From contig MU006097.1 of the NCBI GenBank assembly GCA_010093705.1, forward strand, positions 968,715 to 1,032,714: 64,000 bases of DNA, read 5' to 3'. Both the position numbers and the translations under genes were made by a program. A model generated the notes under the pieces. It saw nothing but the letters and a program-made list of their open reading frames with translations, was not told the DNA's origin and did not search any database. Numbering within the stretch: the stretch's first letter is position 1; every line of letters starts with the position of its first letter. Source of the DNA: Patellaria atrata CBS 101060. Taxonomy: Eukaryota > Ascomycota > Dothideomycetes > Patellariales > Patellariaceae. Below are positions 1 to 9,629 of this stretch, piece after piece.

Positions 1-65
1 AACGGCCCAAGGTCTCCCCGGGCGATCTTCCATAAAGATCTCCTGTGTAACCGTTCTTATCAGTA

Positions 66-1503
66 ATGGCAGCTGACCTCTTTCCGCAAAGCTTCGTTTT
101 TGAAATGTCAGAACCAATGTTAGACGACGAGGAGCTCGAACGCATCTTGACCCAACATCTACACGAAAAAACATCCTTCAATGAAACAGACAAGGCGCTG
201 GAAGAGGACAGTCACGTTCCCTCTACAACAGAGTCGTCGGCTCTGATTCCATATGACGGCATATCGACCGATCCAAGCTGCTGTCCTGTCACGAGAACAG
301 AGTCCCTCCCCGATGAAGTCCCAGCGTTTAATCCATCCCAGGGTTTCGAAAACCTAGTCCGCCGACCATCAACGGCGGTTCCAGTCATGAGTACCGAACC
401 CCTATTCACCGAGCTAACTCTTGCCGGCTCAACAGACGACATACTCCTCCCGATTACACCAACCCTCTTTTCATATGAGTACAATCCAGGGAGTCCCTTA
501 CTAGGAAATATTGACCGGAACCTGTACTCTCCACCACCACCACCACCACCACCACCCTTTCACGACCAGTTCTCCCGTCGACGATCCCGAAGTGAGCCAC
601 CGGGAGAAATCACCTTCCACCGCAATGGCTCATATATTGGGCAAAAGGCGGCCTCAAGACAAGCATTTCCTTTGCCGGCGAGGGAACCTAGGGGTTACAG
701 ACGACAACCGTATACGGCCTCTCCGAGAACGCCTATAAGTAAGAGGCCGACGAAGTGGAATAGGAAGGTGGAGACATGGATGGGCCCGACCAGCCGGCCC
801 AGGTCGGCCGCACCTTCACCGTGCACGGTTTTAGGGGAATTGGCGTCACCGTTTAGTACGCCTTTGATGAGTCATCGGGAAGTGAATGAGGTTACACCGA
901 TGGAGAATGTCATGGAAGCTCCTCCGCAACAACTTATGCAAGAACGACTGGCTAGTCACAAGGAAGCAAGCGCTGTGTTAGGCATGTATCTGGAGAGGGT
1001 GACGAGGGATCTCGACGCCGTGAAGCATTACCTTAATAAGGGATTTGGCTTCACCGAAGGACCTATGGGAGAGGTTGAGAGGTACGTAACTTCATCCATC
1101 ATACCACAGCGGTATCGATGTGGTTGTAATTATCCCTATCGATCGCTATGACTAAAATACCGTCACAGACTCCGCTCAGAAGCTCGGGCAGCGAACGGCA
1201 CCATCACCCACATTCAAGAGACCCTCCAGATCCTCCCCCGCGCCCCTGAAAATGTAGTCAGCGATGATAACCTTCGGTTCGGGCTCCCGAAGAACGGAGC
1301 CGAGATCAGGACTTTGGATCGTATGTTTACCTTCATATGATAGTGTGCGGTGGGTGCTAATTGGGCTAGATCATGTCATCAATAGCTTGTTGCAGCTGTA
1401 CGATATTCCATTTTCCTATGATATGTTGTTGCCGACGAAGAAGGAGCTGTATTTACGGTTTATTGGGGCCAACGATGCGCTGGTACATAGCATCTTGGAT
1501 TGA
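66..1503 (+). CDS. Proline/serine-rich protein of unknown function, 3 exons
   Basis: I do not recognise this family. Proposed exons are 66-1081, 1169-1320 and 1370-1503, giving about 433 aa. The introns (1082-1168, GTACGT..CAG; 1321-1369, GTATGT..TAG with a GCTAAT branch site) keep one reading frame to the TGA at 1503. The N-terminal two thirds look disordered: acidic at first, then rich in Ser, Pro and Arg, with a run of nine prolines encoded by a CCA microsatellite near residue 160. The last ~150 residues look folded and partly helical and include a heptad-like stretch around 'GMYLERVTRDLDAVKHYL', which could be a coiled coil. No signal peptide or membrane helix is visible. The upstream end is only 65 bp from the window edge, so an earlier exon cannot be excluded. 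Confidence 0.7.
531..556 (+). repeat. (CCA)n microsatellite inside a coding exon
   Basis: About eight and a half CCA units. In the frame of the surrounding gene it encodes a run of nine prolines; in a shifted frame it would read as poly-His, which is a frame artefact. Confidence 0.9.
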
Positions 1504-2658
1504 GGGGGCGGGAGAATAAGATGGCTTCAGGAAGATATATGTTTGAATGATACAAGCAGTTTAGGAGATAAAGATGATGGCAGTTTTCGACAGTGGGCAA
1601 CCGGGGAACAGACACGGAAGTCTGAGCTTGTCCTTCCGCATAGGCGCAGCTCTCTTGTAGGGGATCAGGAAAATAATGATCATTATGTCCTTATTGCCGT
1701 TAAGTTTTACTTCATCCCACCATTCCGCTCATCGTGCTAGCGTCTCTTCCTTTGTCCTAGTGCTCCTGACTCATTGTACTCTGACTTCACTACCGTTTCC
1801 CCCGATCTGTAACCAAACAGGAATCTCCTACGGTGCGAACATTTACTATACCCGCATATAAGGCGCAGTACAGGTGGTATAGCACCGTAGACCCTTCATG
1901 AACTTCAAATTGAGACAGACATAGAAGCTAACTCAGCCCGAACACAACACGAGAATCTCCCCTCACGATTCTCGGGGTGGAAAATCTATACGGAGAGGCG
2001 GCGAAAGGACACCGTACCGTATTACCCGGGCACCATTTTGCAAATATGCGGAGGCGTACTGCTACGGACTGTACAACTGACGTCCGGGACTGGTACGTGA
2101 ACGCAAACAGAGATTTTGCCCGCACTCGGGTTCGCACGCGTACTTCCTCTCGGGTGGCTGTACGCATGTGCATACTGAAAGAACGTGAAAGAGTAGACGC
2201 GTAATCATCCAGCGCGAGCGAGGAGACATCGTGAACGTTCTGGGGCCGAATATACTGGATATCGCGCTTGAATCGTTTGGGCAGAGCAATTCTTGGATAG
2301 ATCTGGCTATATGGACTAATTGGTGACACGCTATTGGTGCGGTTAAGAAATACCCGTTCGTCTTTGACGTTCGAATGTTGAGTAGATCTGCAGAGTATCA
2401 TTAAAGCAACTTAGAAGCTCGAAAAAGTTGTAGAAAGAGTCTGGTCTGAGATTTTTGAATCATTTTATAGATGAAACTTCTTTACATATAGTGTTGAGTA
2501 TTGAGACGGAGCGGGAGGTTTTGGTGGTCTACAGCTGCGTTACGTTTGTGAACGGCATCAAGCCGTGTCTCAAGCGGATCAGTAAACAGTTCACCGCTCT
2601 CGACAGGTTTAAAAAGTTCAGCAAGGTAAAAATCCAGCAAGGAGTACAGTCACCTCCT
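1504..2658. other. Intergenic, no supported gene
   Basis: This lies between the 3' ends of two convergent genes (plus-strand gene ending at 1503, minus-strand hydrolase ending at 2659). Short open frames on both strands around 1.93-2.40 kb overlap each other, lack splice partners and resemble no family I know. Two 3' UTRs would be expected here. Confidence 0.6.
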
Positions 2659-3621
2659 TCAAATAAAGAACTTCTGTATCTCCACCAAGAGCTCACCATC
2701 AGCCTCCTCAGGGATATAATGTCCACCCGGGAAACTTCCTCCGCCCACATCTGTATTGCAACACACCTTCCTCCACTCAGTCACCGCATCATATTTCATC
2801 TCAATCAACCCTTTTGCACCCCAAAACACACGAATCGGACATATGATCTTCCTCTTTTTCTCTATGTCCTCTCTTTGCTCTTCTAAATCAATGGTAGCAG
2901 CAGCTCTGTAGTCTTCGCACATGGCATGGACACCTGCTGGATCGGTGAACAGACTGCGGTATTCAGACGCGGCTTCTGAATGGAAAACAGTGACATCGTC
3001 TAGCATGTTTCTGAAGAATTTTTGAGCCGATACTTCAGGCGCGCCTAGGATAAGGTTTTCGGGGAAAGGTGCATCCTGGATCAAGAAAAACCAATGCCAA
3101 TAAGTGGTCGCGAAAAATTGGTCTGTGGTTTCGTAATGGGCGAGCGTGGGTATAATATCTAAGAACATTACTGATGGTCTCTTAGTAACAGCTGCAACAT
3201 AGACTTATCAACTAGCAGTTTGACTTCTTAAATACTGACCTTTCAAGACTCGTTCAGGATACTCAACGCAAAGCTTATGTGCGACCCTTCCTCCTCGATC
3301 ATGACCACAGACGAAGTACTTTTCATGGCCCAGTCTTTTCATCACGGCAGCACAGTCTCCAGCCATGGTACTCTTACTGTATTGCACATGCTTTGGGTCC
3401 TCGCCCCCTGGTTTCGAGGAAGTACCGAATCCGCGTAAGTCAAGTGCAACGACGGTATACGATTGTGATAGTTGAGGGGCTACCTTGTGCCATATGAGAT
3501 GATTCTGCGGGAAGCCATGGAGCAACAAGAGAGCAGGTCCATGACCTCCTTGTGTACCGTGAATGGTAATACCATAGCTTACATCGATATCGAAATCTGT
3601 AAACGTCTCGCCTAATCTCAT
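2659..3621 (-). CDS. Alpha/beta hydrolase, haloacetate (fluoroacetate) dehalogenase-like
   Basis: Two exons on the minus strand, 3621-3240 and 3191-2659, joined across a 48-nt intron (GTCAGT..GCAG), give 320 codons (319 aa including the splice-junction residues). The fold is the alpha/beta hydrolase type. 'LLHGFPQ' supplies the oxyanion loop near residue 35, 'GHDRGGR' carries the nucleophile Asp108 and two arginines used in this family to hold the carboxylate, 'WHWFF' matches the His-Trp halide-binding pair, 'EDYRAA' supplies the Tyr, and 'GGHYIPEE' carries the catalytic His near the C-terminus. In bacterial fluoroacetate dehalogenases these residues displace halide from haloacetate. The presence of the full set favours a dehalogenase over a generic epoxide hydrolase, though fungal substrates are unproven. 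No signal peptide is seen, so it is probably intracellular. Confidence 0.85.
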
Positions 3622-4542
3622 TTTGTGGGATCTAGTCAGAACTATGGCAATCTTCCTACCGAATTTCTGTTATCTTGAGTGACCTCTGGTCCAACGATAT
3701 CCGAGAATACTGCTTAGTGTACAATCCTACGCTTCTAGTCTCTGCATTTGGGATTTACTACTGTACGTTGTTAGCAGAACCCCGCTCGTGATATGACGTC
3801 ATCATCTGAGATGTCGTTTTGTTATCGATATAGAAACCTTCTCGACGACTATTACGGGATTATTCAACTTGCTGAAAACTTAAGAGGTGAGCTTGAGTTC
3901 AAAGTACACGATAATATCGTACGTTAATAGCGCAGATAGCAAGAATTACGAATCGGCGAGTTTACGTTGTGAAATTTCTTGACCTCATTTCAGACAAATG
4001 CGACGACCCGCAAACTTGAATTATCAAAGAGTCTGTATTGATATTGGTACTGTACGGAGTAAATGGAGTTGACCAATGCATCTCTGCTATACGCACCTTC
4101 TAACTTGTTGCCTTAGAGTTGCGGTACGGACTGGTGCAAGCGAGGAACTAATACTTAGTGGGCATTAGGTCTGACCCTTTCGCGACGTCCCCTTGGTCCC
4201 TTGGTCCGTACAAGTGAGAACTGGGATAAAGGAAGGTGAATGTGCTGTATGTTGCGGATGTAGAAATCACCATGCGAGCAACTAGGGGGTAGACCGATAG
4301 TGTTTCGAAATGTATAGTAAGTACCCTTTAATTTGTGTGGACTTCACGGATAAGTACGTATAGATAGAACCGGAGGTATACTATCTGGGGGGAGGGGTAT
4401 ATTGTACAACATGTGCGCAATACGTGTACAATACTATGAGACATGTAAGCGATCGTAAAATAGAAAGACCGGAAGCACACTGACCGTATAAGAGCTTAAA
4501 TATTTCGATGGTGACAGGACAAGTATATATAAAACCTACTTC
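3622..4542. other. Intergenic, upstream of the hydrolase
   Basis: AT-leaning sequence between the hydrolase start and the 3' end of the HET gene, both on the minus strand. It should contain the hydrolase promoter. The motif TACGGAGTAAA occurs at 4053-4063 and again near 50.1 kb. No coding signal was found. Confidence 0.6.
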
Positions 4543-7161
4543 TCACACCTTCTCCTCTAACTCCTGTAAACCTTCTAATATCTCTAGCTCGGTAACATCA
4601 TCCTCCGAACTCCTAACCCTCCTCTTTCCCACCTCTCCTCCATCGTCATTCATCTTCTCTTTTTGCTTCCAAGGCCACCATGAAGGTTCATACTCCGAAA
4701 GCCCTCTGTCTACTTTTTCCCACTGCTCCCAAATACTGCCCCTCCATTCGTCCTCGAAGCTTCGCATCCACGCTCTCCAGCCTAATGCCGTCCCTACTAA
4801 CATAAGTGATGTCACTGACAAGATCGCCACCAGGTATAGGGTTCCAAACGTGATGAGCAAACTGTTGGCCGTTGGCGTTATGCGACCATGTTCGCTGATG
4901 AGAGCGATAGAAACGAGGAGAGAGACGAAACCTGGGAGAAGAATAATAATACTGAACCATGAAATAATTCCGGCGTGATGTATGGGGGAGAGGGAGAGTG
5001 GCCTACGGGGATAGGGGAAGGGGGAGCTTGAAGGGTCCTTAGGATTGAGAACAGGGAGAGACGTCCCGACGAGGTATTTAAAGAGGTGATGTGGTAAGAT
5101 TGTCGGGGTATTAGTTGTGAACTGAGTAGAGAATGTCGGGTTGGACTGGGTTGGGAGTTGTTCTACTATGAGTGGGTAAAGATAGAGGAGGTTGAGGGTC
5201 GTAGGTTTGCGCTCGGCGGACGAAGGAGAGTTTGCGGGAGGAAATTTCGGCTTACTATAGCCCATGACTCTGAAGGAAACACCTCTCCGTTGTGTATTCT
5301 TACTATCTGGTGAGGAATGCGGCTCTATGAATATACAGAGAGGGTGGGAAAGTGTCTGTTTTGGAACGTCAATATGATCGACGGCCGTTATCTGATATCT
5401 CTCCCCTGATGATAATTGAACGACTTGTGAGTGTGGCCCAGAAGTAGCGGCAACATCCCGTACAATAATGACTTGAGGATAATTTTCATCATCTTCGTCA
5501 AACTGCACATGATATCCTTGTCTACAAGCTTTCATTATTGGTTTAGACGTTAGAGGAGATTTGCTAGGCTGCAGCGGTACCCATCTATTCTTTTTCTGCT
5601 CGCTTGAGAGTGCCCTAGCTCCCGTATTGTACAACAAGGAGAAGGGAAGCGCTTTAGAGCTAAATATGATAGCTTTCATTCTCTCTTCTTGGGTCCCCAA
5701 ACGCAGAATATGAGCGGCGTTGAAGTTTAGAAGATTGGCTATGATAATATGGATATCGTCGACCATTGTCGTAGATCTAACCGCCAGTTGGTTCCATGCT
5801 GCAACTAGTTGGTTCACCCTAGATTCGTCATCGGACATATGAGCAAAGTGGCGAGCATTCTGCGGTCGTGCCGCGGTGTGATGCATTGCGCAAATCTTTT
5901 CGATCTTCTCCCTTTTGAAGAAAGTATTCTTTCTGACGACCGAAGGAAGACCAATCCCAAATTCCGGACCACTTTTCTCCAGGCTGCTCTTCCACTCTTG
6001 GTGTAACTCATCCCAAAGAAAGTCATACAGTATAGCGTATATACGTTGCTGCTCGGCATCGTCTTGAGAAGGAAATTGAACCGCTGAGGATATCCCACTT
6101 CTTGGTCCCTTAACATCCCAGCAGTAGATTGGATTTACGGCGGCATCAGCAAACTGGAAAACGCATTCACGGCCTAGAACTCCTTCTTGAAGTGTCCAGC
6201 TGCGTGACTGCCAGGAACTACAGATGATTCTACCCAGTATCTCGGTAGCCGACGTTGATTGTGATCGACATCGCAGAAGTGAAGAGTCTAATACAAGGAC
6301 CTGAAATGCCCCAGCGTAGATAGACGCCATTCTATTGATGGCCTTCATCTTAACCTCTGTTACATCCGTCTTTTCGTCTCCAACTGGTATACAAAGGGTA
6401 TCCATCCAAAAAAGTGGGCAAGAATCTTCCCTTTGATAACTAGCACTCCAACGTTCCAGGTCGAAACATAACCCTCCTATTATCATAGCGGTGTCACTCC
6501 GTGCGACTGGAAGGTTCTGTAGATGTTTCTGAAGGAGCACAAGTTGACACTTGGGCAAGGAGTTCGCCTGAGGATTGCCTAGCCCATCGGCCCAGACATG
6601 CGAGATAGCAACATAGCGACTTCTTACCGTCTGCTTTTCAATGTGGCATTCTAGCTCACCTGAAGATGCAGAGCGTCTCAGGCTGACCAGGGGCGTCCCG
6701 CCACTCTGTATGATCCTTATTATTTCTTCTCGAGAGACTGAGATGTGCGAACATCTACATCCATCCGAGATGTGTCTTGTTTCGTAGTTGCAGAAATCGA
6801 CGTGGTTCGCCACGCATCGAGGATTGCTAGCACAAGCAGCATGGCTAACTCTGGGTTGGTCGAGATGGCAGAGATACTGGAAGGTTGGATCATCGTTAAC
6901 TCTTGACAGTCTTTGCAGTTGGTGGGGACATCGAATGGAATTAACAGATAGAGAGTTCTGCTTGCTTGTGAGACCTGCCGATGCTGGAGCAGTGCTGGAC
7001 ACACCGCTGGAGCCCATGGGGTATAGAGAGTATGCAATCCATTGACTTACAGCGGAAGATATGTTGGTGTATAAACTTACTAGTCCGGCGGTTATGAAAA
7101 GGAGTCGACACTTGATACACAGAAACAGCCATAATTCCCGACTCTCTGGGTCGAATACCAC
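4543..7161 (-). CDS. HET-domain protein with C-terminal transmembrane helices
   Basis: A single long open frame of 872 aa; an internal ATG at 7017 (MGSSGVSS..) is an equally good start and would give 824 aa. The heterokaryon-incompatibility (HET) domain is recognisable from 'RYVAISHVWADGLGNP' (near residue 180), 'FWMDTLCIPV' (near 250) and the following 'AINRMASIYAGA'. HET domains in filamentous fungi trigger cell death after non-self recognition. A Cys/His-rich segment precedes the domain ('CPHQLQRL', 'FCNYETRHISDGCRCSHI'), a feature seen in a subset of large HET proteins. Unusually, the C-terminus has two strongly hydrophobic stretches (about residues 730-755 and 765-795) followed by a charged tail, suggesting membrane anchoring. 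No intron was needed. Which allele or self/non-self system it belongs to cannot be told. Confidence 0.85.
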   Translation of the reverse strand: MVFDPESRELWLFLCIKCRLLFITAGLVSLYTNISSAVSQWIAYSLYPMGSSGVSSTAPASAGLTSKQNSLSVNSIRCPHQLQRLSRVNDDPTFQYLCHLDQPRVSHAACASNPRCVANHVDFCNYETRHISDGCRCSHISVSREEIIRIIQSGGTPLVSLRRSASSGELECHIEKQTVRSRYVAISHVWADGLGNPQANSLPKCQLVLLQKHLQNLPVARSDTAMIIGGLCFDLERWSASYQREDSCPLFWMDTLCIPVGDEKTDVTEVKMKAINRMASIYAGAFQVLVLDSSLLRCRSQSTSATEILGRIICSSWQSRSWTLQEGVLGRECVFQFADAAVNPIYCWDVKGPRSGISSAVQFPSQDDAEQQRIYAILYDFLWDELHQEWKSSLEKSGPEFGIGLPSVVRKNTFFKREKIEKICAMHHTAARPQNARHFAHMSDDESRVNQLVAAWNQLAVRSTTMVDDIHIIIANLLNFNAAHILRLGTQEERMKAIIFSSKALPFSLLYNTGARALSSEQKKNRWVPLQPSKSPLTSKPIMKACRQGYHVQFDEDDENYPQVIIVRDVAATSGPHSQVVQLSSGERYQITAVDHIDVPKQTLSHPLCIFIEPHSSPDSKNTQRRGVSFRVMGYSKPKFPPANSPSSAERKPTTLNLLYLYPLIVEQLPTQSNPTFSTQFTTNTPTILPHHLFKYLVGTSLPVLNPKDPSSSPFPYPRRPLSLSPIHHAGIISWFSIIILLPGFVSLLVSIALISEHGRITPTANSLLITFGTLYLVAILSVTSLMLVGTALGWRAWMRSFEDEWRGSIWEQWEKVDRGLSEYEPSWWPWKQKEKMNDDGGEVGKRRVRSSEDDVTELEILEGLQELEEKV

Positions 7162-7602
7162 AAATGCGAGGCTTCTACAGTGCCCTCTTGGGGGCTGACA
7201 GCAGACTGTCCTGCTTCAGAGGTTCTAGTTCGGGGGGTGTCTAATGATAGGACATAATTTCTCCTTGAGTCTTGGAGCTCGAAGTTTCTCATTCGTCGTA
7301 TTGAGCAGTAGAGCAGTGCCGCAATATGCGCTTGCAGGACGGAAATATCAGTTGTAACTTTGTAGGGAACGGTAAGTTTGGCACAGACGCACAGGATCGA
7401 CGAACCAAACGCGTTCTGTGTCTGCATGGTAAGATTCCCATCACGGTGGCGTCCAATACAGCAAATTAAGCGACACTTTACAAACTGGGGAAGAGGAACA
7501 ACAGAAGCAAAGATCTCAGAAGCAAAATCAAGAATATACTAGGTGTGGTCAATTAGAATGGATGGCTCAGAAAGTCAAAATGTACTACAACAGAACAAAG
7601 CA
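7162..7602. other. Short intergenic region upstream of the HET gene
   Basis: Separates the transporter 3' end (7603) from the HET start. A minus-strand open frame at 7092-7427 overlaps the HET 5' end in another frame; it could be an alternative first exon but nothing supports it, so it is not called. The region presumably holds the HET promoter and transporter 3' UTR. Confidence 0.5.
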
Positions 7603-9055
7603 TTAACATGCAAATGGAGAGCCCACCTGCCCATTGCGATAGGCATCAACGATACCTCTCACAGTTACGTATGTTCCAGCTATGCAGATAAACCCACCTG
7701 CGAGCACTGTCATAAATGCCAGCAATGCGTGGAACGGTTTCTTCCTCCAAGTACGAACCCCGTTACCATCATGGTAGCTATCGTGTAGCCAGAAAGCGCC
7801 AGCTATTCCATATGTATACCAACTTGCGAAGAGTGAGGCCGCAATCCCAACCAAGTAGTTGAATATCGGAATACCAACAGCTAATATGAAGGATAGTGCA
7901 TTCATCACAACAACGAGTAGAATCCAAACTCCCCATCCAATCTTTGAATGCGAGTGGAGATGCTTGCTTTTTCTGAAGATTCGGATGAAGAACAGCTTCG
8001 ATGCTGTATGCGCGTATAAGGAACCCGCAATTAGAAAGTTAGGGATAGCAATTCCCCACGCAGCTTTCATCCACTTGGACTCTAGGCTTATCAACGCTGG
8101 TGACGCCACATCGCTACCGATATAAACGTACATAACAATAGCGAAGATAACGTAGAATGTTGTTGCGAATCCTTGAAGGACGTAGGCCGATTTCATCGCA
8201 TCCTGCGGTCTCTTCATTTCCGAAACGAGGATAAAGAACATGAAATGACCTGCATAAGCGTACACAGGATTTGTGATGGATGTAAAAGCTGTATAGAAGT
8301 CCGACTTGACTGTTGCTTGGACAACCCTAGGTTCCACGGGATGACGGCTGGCACCTACCATGCCGACAATACCCGCAATTAGAATGGCGAGCACCGCTGG
8401 TATGCTAAGCCAAGATAACCGGTCAAAGGTCCTAGGAGAACTGCAGATAAGGGTAGGTATCGCAAATATACCAGTATAGAGCATAAGGCATAACCTGTTG
8501 TCACTCAAGGAAGCGAGAGCAATTTGTCCTGCTAACAGTTGACTTCCAGTCGCAAATACCGCGAAGCATACTGTTCCAAATGCCAGGACTTCTCGGCCGA
8601 TAGGTCCAAAGAGAATCATACCGGCGTCACCCATATTGTGCACTTCAGGGTGTCGTAGCTTGAATTGAACAAGGAGGTAGGAGGTATAAGTCGCAAATAT
8701 CCCAAGAAATATAATGAGGATTACACCGGGCACGATACCCACGACCGCAAGCGAAGACGGTAATGATAGCATGCCATTGCTGACAATTTCCGCAATCATG
8801 AGGACCGCAACAAGTTGCCATGAGAGGGTCTTATATTTGATCTATGAATGTAGCCATTAGTTAAATCAGGAGAAAAATTACCAAATCAGCGTATCCTCTA
8901 AAGAAATAGTAGGACGCTCCTAAATTCGGGATTTCGAGAATATTGGAGCATACCTGATGGCCTTCTTCGTGGCCAAATACATCAACATCGTGGTATCCAA
9001 CAAGATCATTGCCTACTAAATGTGCTGGTCCGACCGAAAAATAGGACTCCTTCAT
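7603..9055 (-). CDS. AAAP-family amino-acid transporter (Neurospora Mtr-like)
   Basis: Exons 9055-8954 and 8841-7603 on the minus strand give 446 aa. Exon 1 encodes the hydrophilic N-terminus ending 'FGHEEGHQ', and exon 2 opens with 'IKYKTLSWQLVAVLMIAE', the conserved entry into the first membrane helix of this family. The 112-nt intron has a GTATGC donor and a TAG acceptor. About eleven hydrophobic helices follow, and the tail 'RNGQVGSPFAC' matches the usual C-terminus of fungal members of the transmembrane amino-acid transporter family (PF01490), which import neutral or aromatic amino acids in symport with protons. Substrate preference cannot be read from sequence. The gene sits between a HET gene and a Zn2Cys6 regulator, all on the minus strand. 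Confidence 0.9.
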
Positions 9056-9629
9056 GATAAGCTTCGTAGAATTGACTTTCGCGAGTACGAGAGAGAAGTA
9101 GTAGAAGCGCCGGCTGCCATATTTATACAATGTCCCATGCAAACAGGAAAGTAATGTAAATACCAAAAAATAATTTGAGGTGCAGCATGTCATCAAAAGT
9201 AAGGTAGCGCATGTGCTACATTTCGGTGTGAGTATAGTAAACCACCCCACTATGCACCGTCATACCTGGGGTATTCGAACATCTGTTAAATGTTTAGGCT
9301 ATGAACGCCCTCGCCGAAACAGATCCAAGTTATTGGGCTGGAGTTGTTAGAAAGATAAAGGAATGAAAAGGTCGGTTAGATTACGCATAACATGACAGAT
9401 GCTTGTTCAGACCTCTCCATTCCTTATCCCAGCGTGGCACGCGTGGGTACAGTTTTGCCCTATTGAGGGTCCCGGCGTGCAGGGGTTAGATTAGTACTTG
9501 ATGCAGCGAAATACCTTTCATAATGGTATGTTTGTACGACGATTTACTGTACCACAACTGCATTGATGCGACTCCCTTTAAGTGTTAGCAATGATGGCAA
9601 ATTTCTGGGTATATGAGAACAGAAAGCTT
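9056..9629. other. Intergenic, transporter promoter region
   Basis: 574 bp between the transporter start and the 3' end of the Zn2Cys6 gene. No coding or RNA signal was seen. Confidence 0.6.

Noticed and set aside
511-738. Poly-His open frame
   Set aside because: It is a shifted reading of the CCA microsatellite inside the proline-rich gene; the frame that splices correctly encodes poly-Pro.
1928-2401. 157-aa minus-strand open frame
   Set aside because: Overlaps another open frame on the opposite strand, has no splice partners and resembles no family; likely chance in a GC-richer patch.
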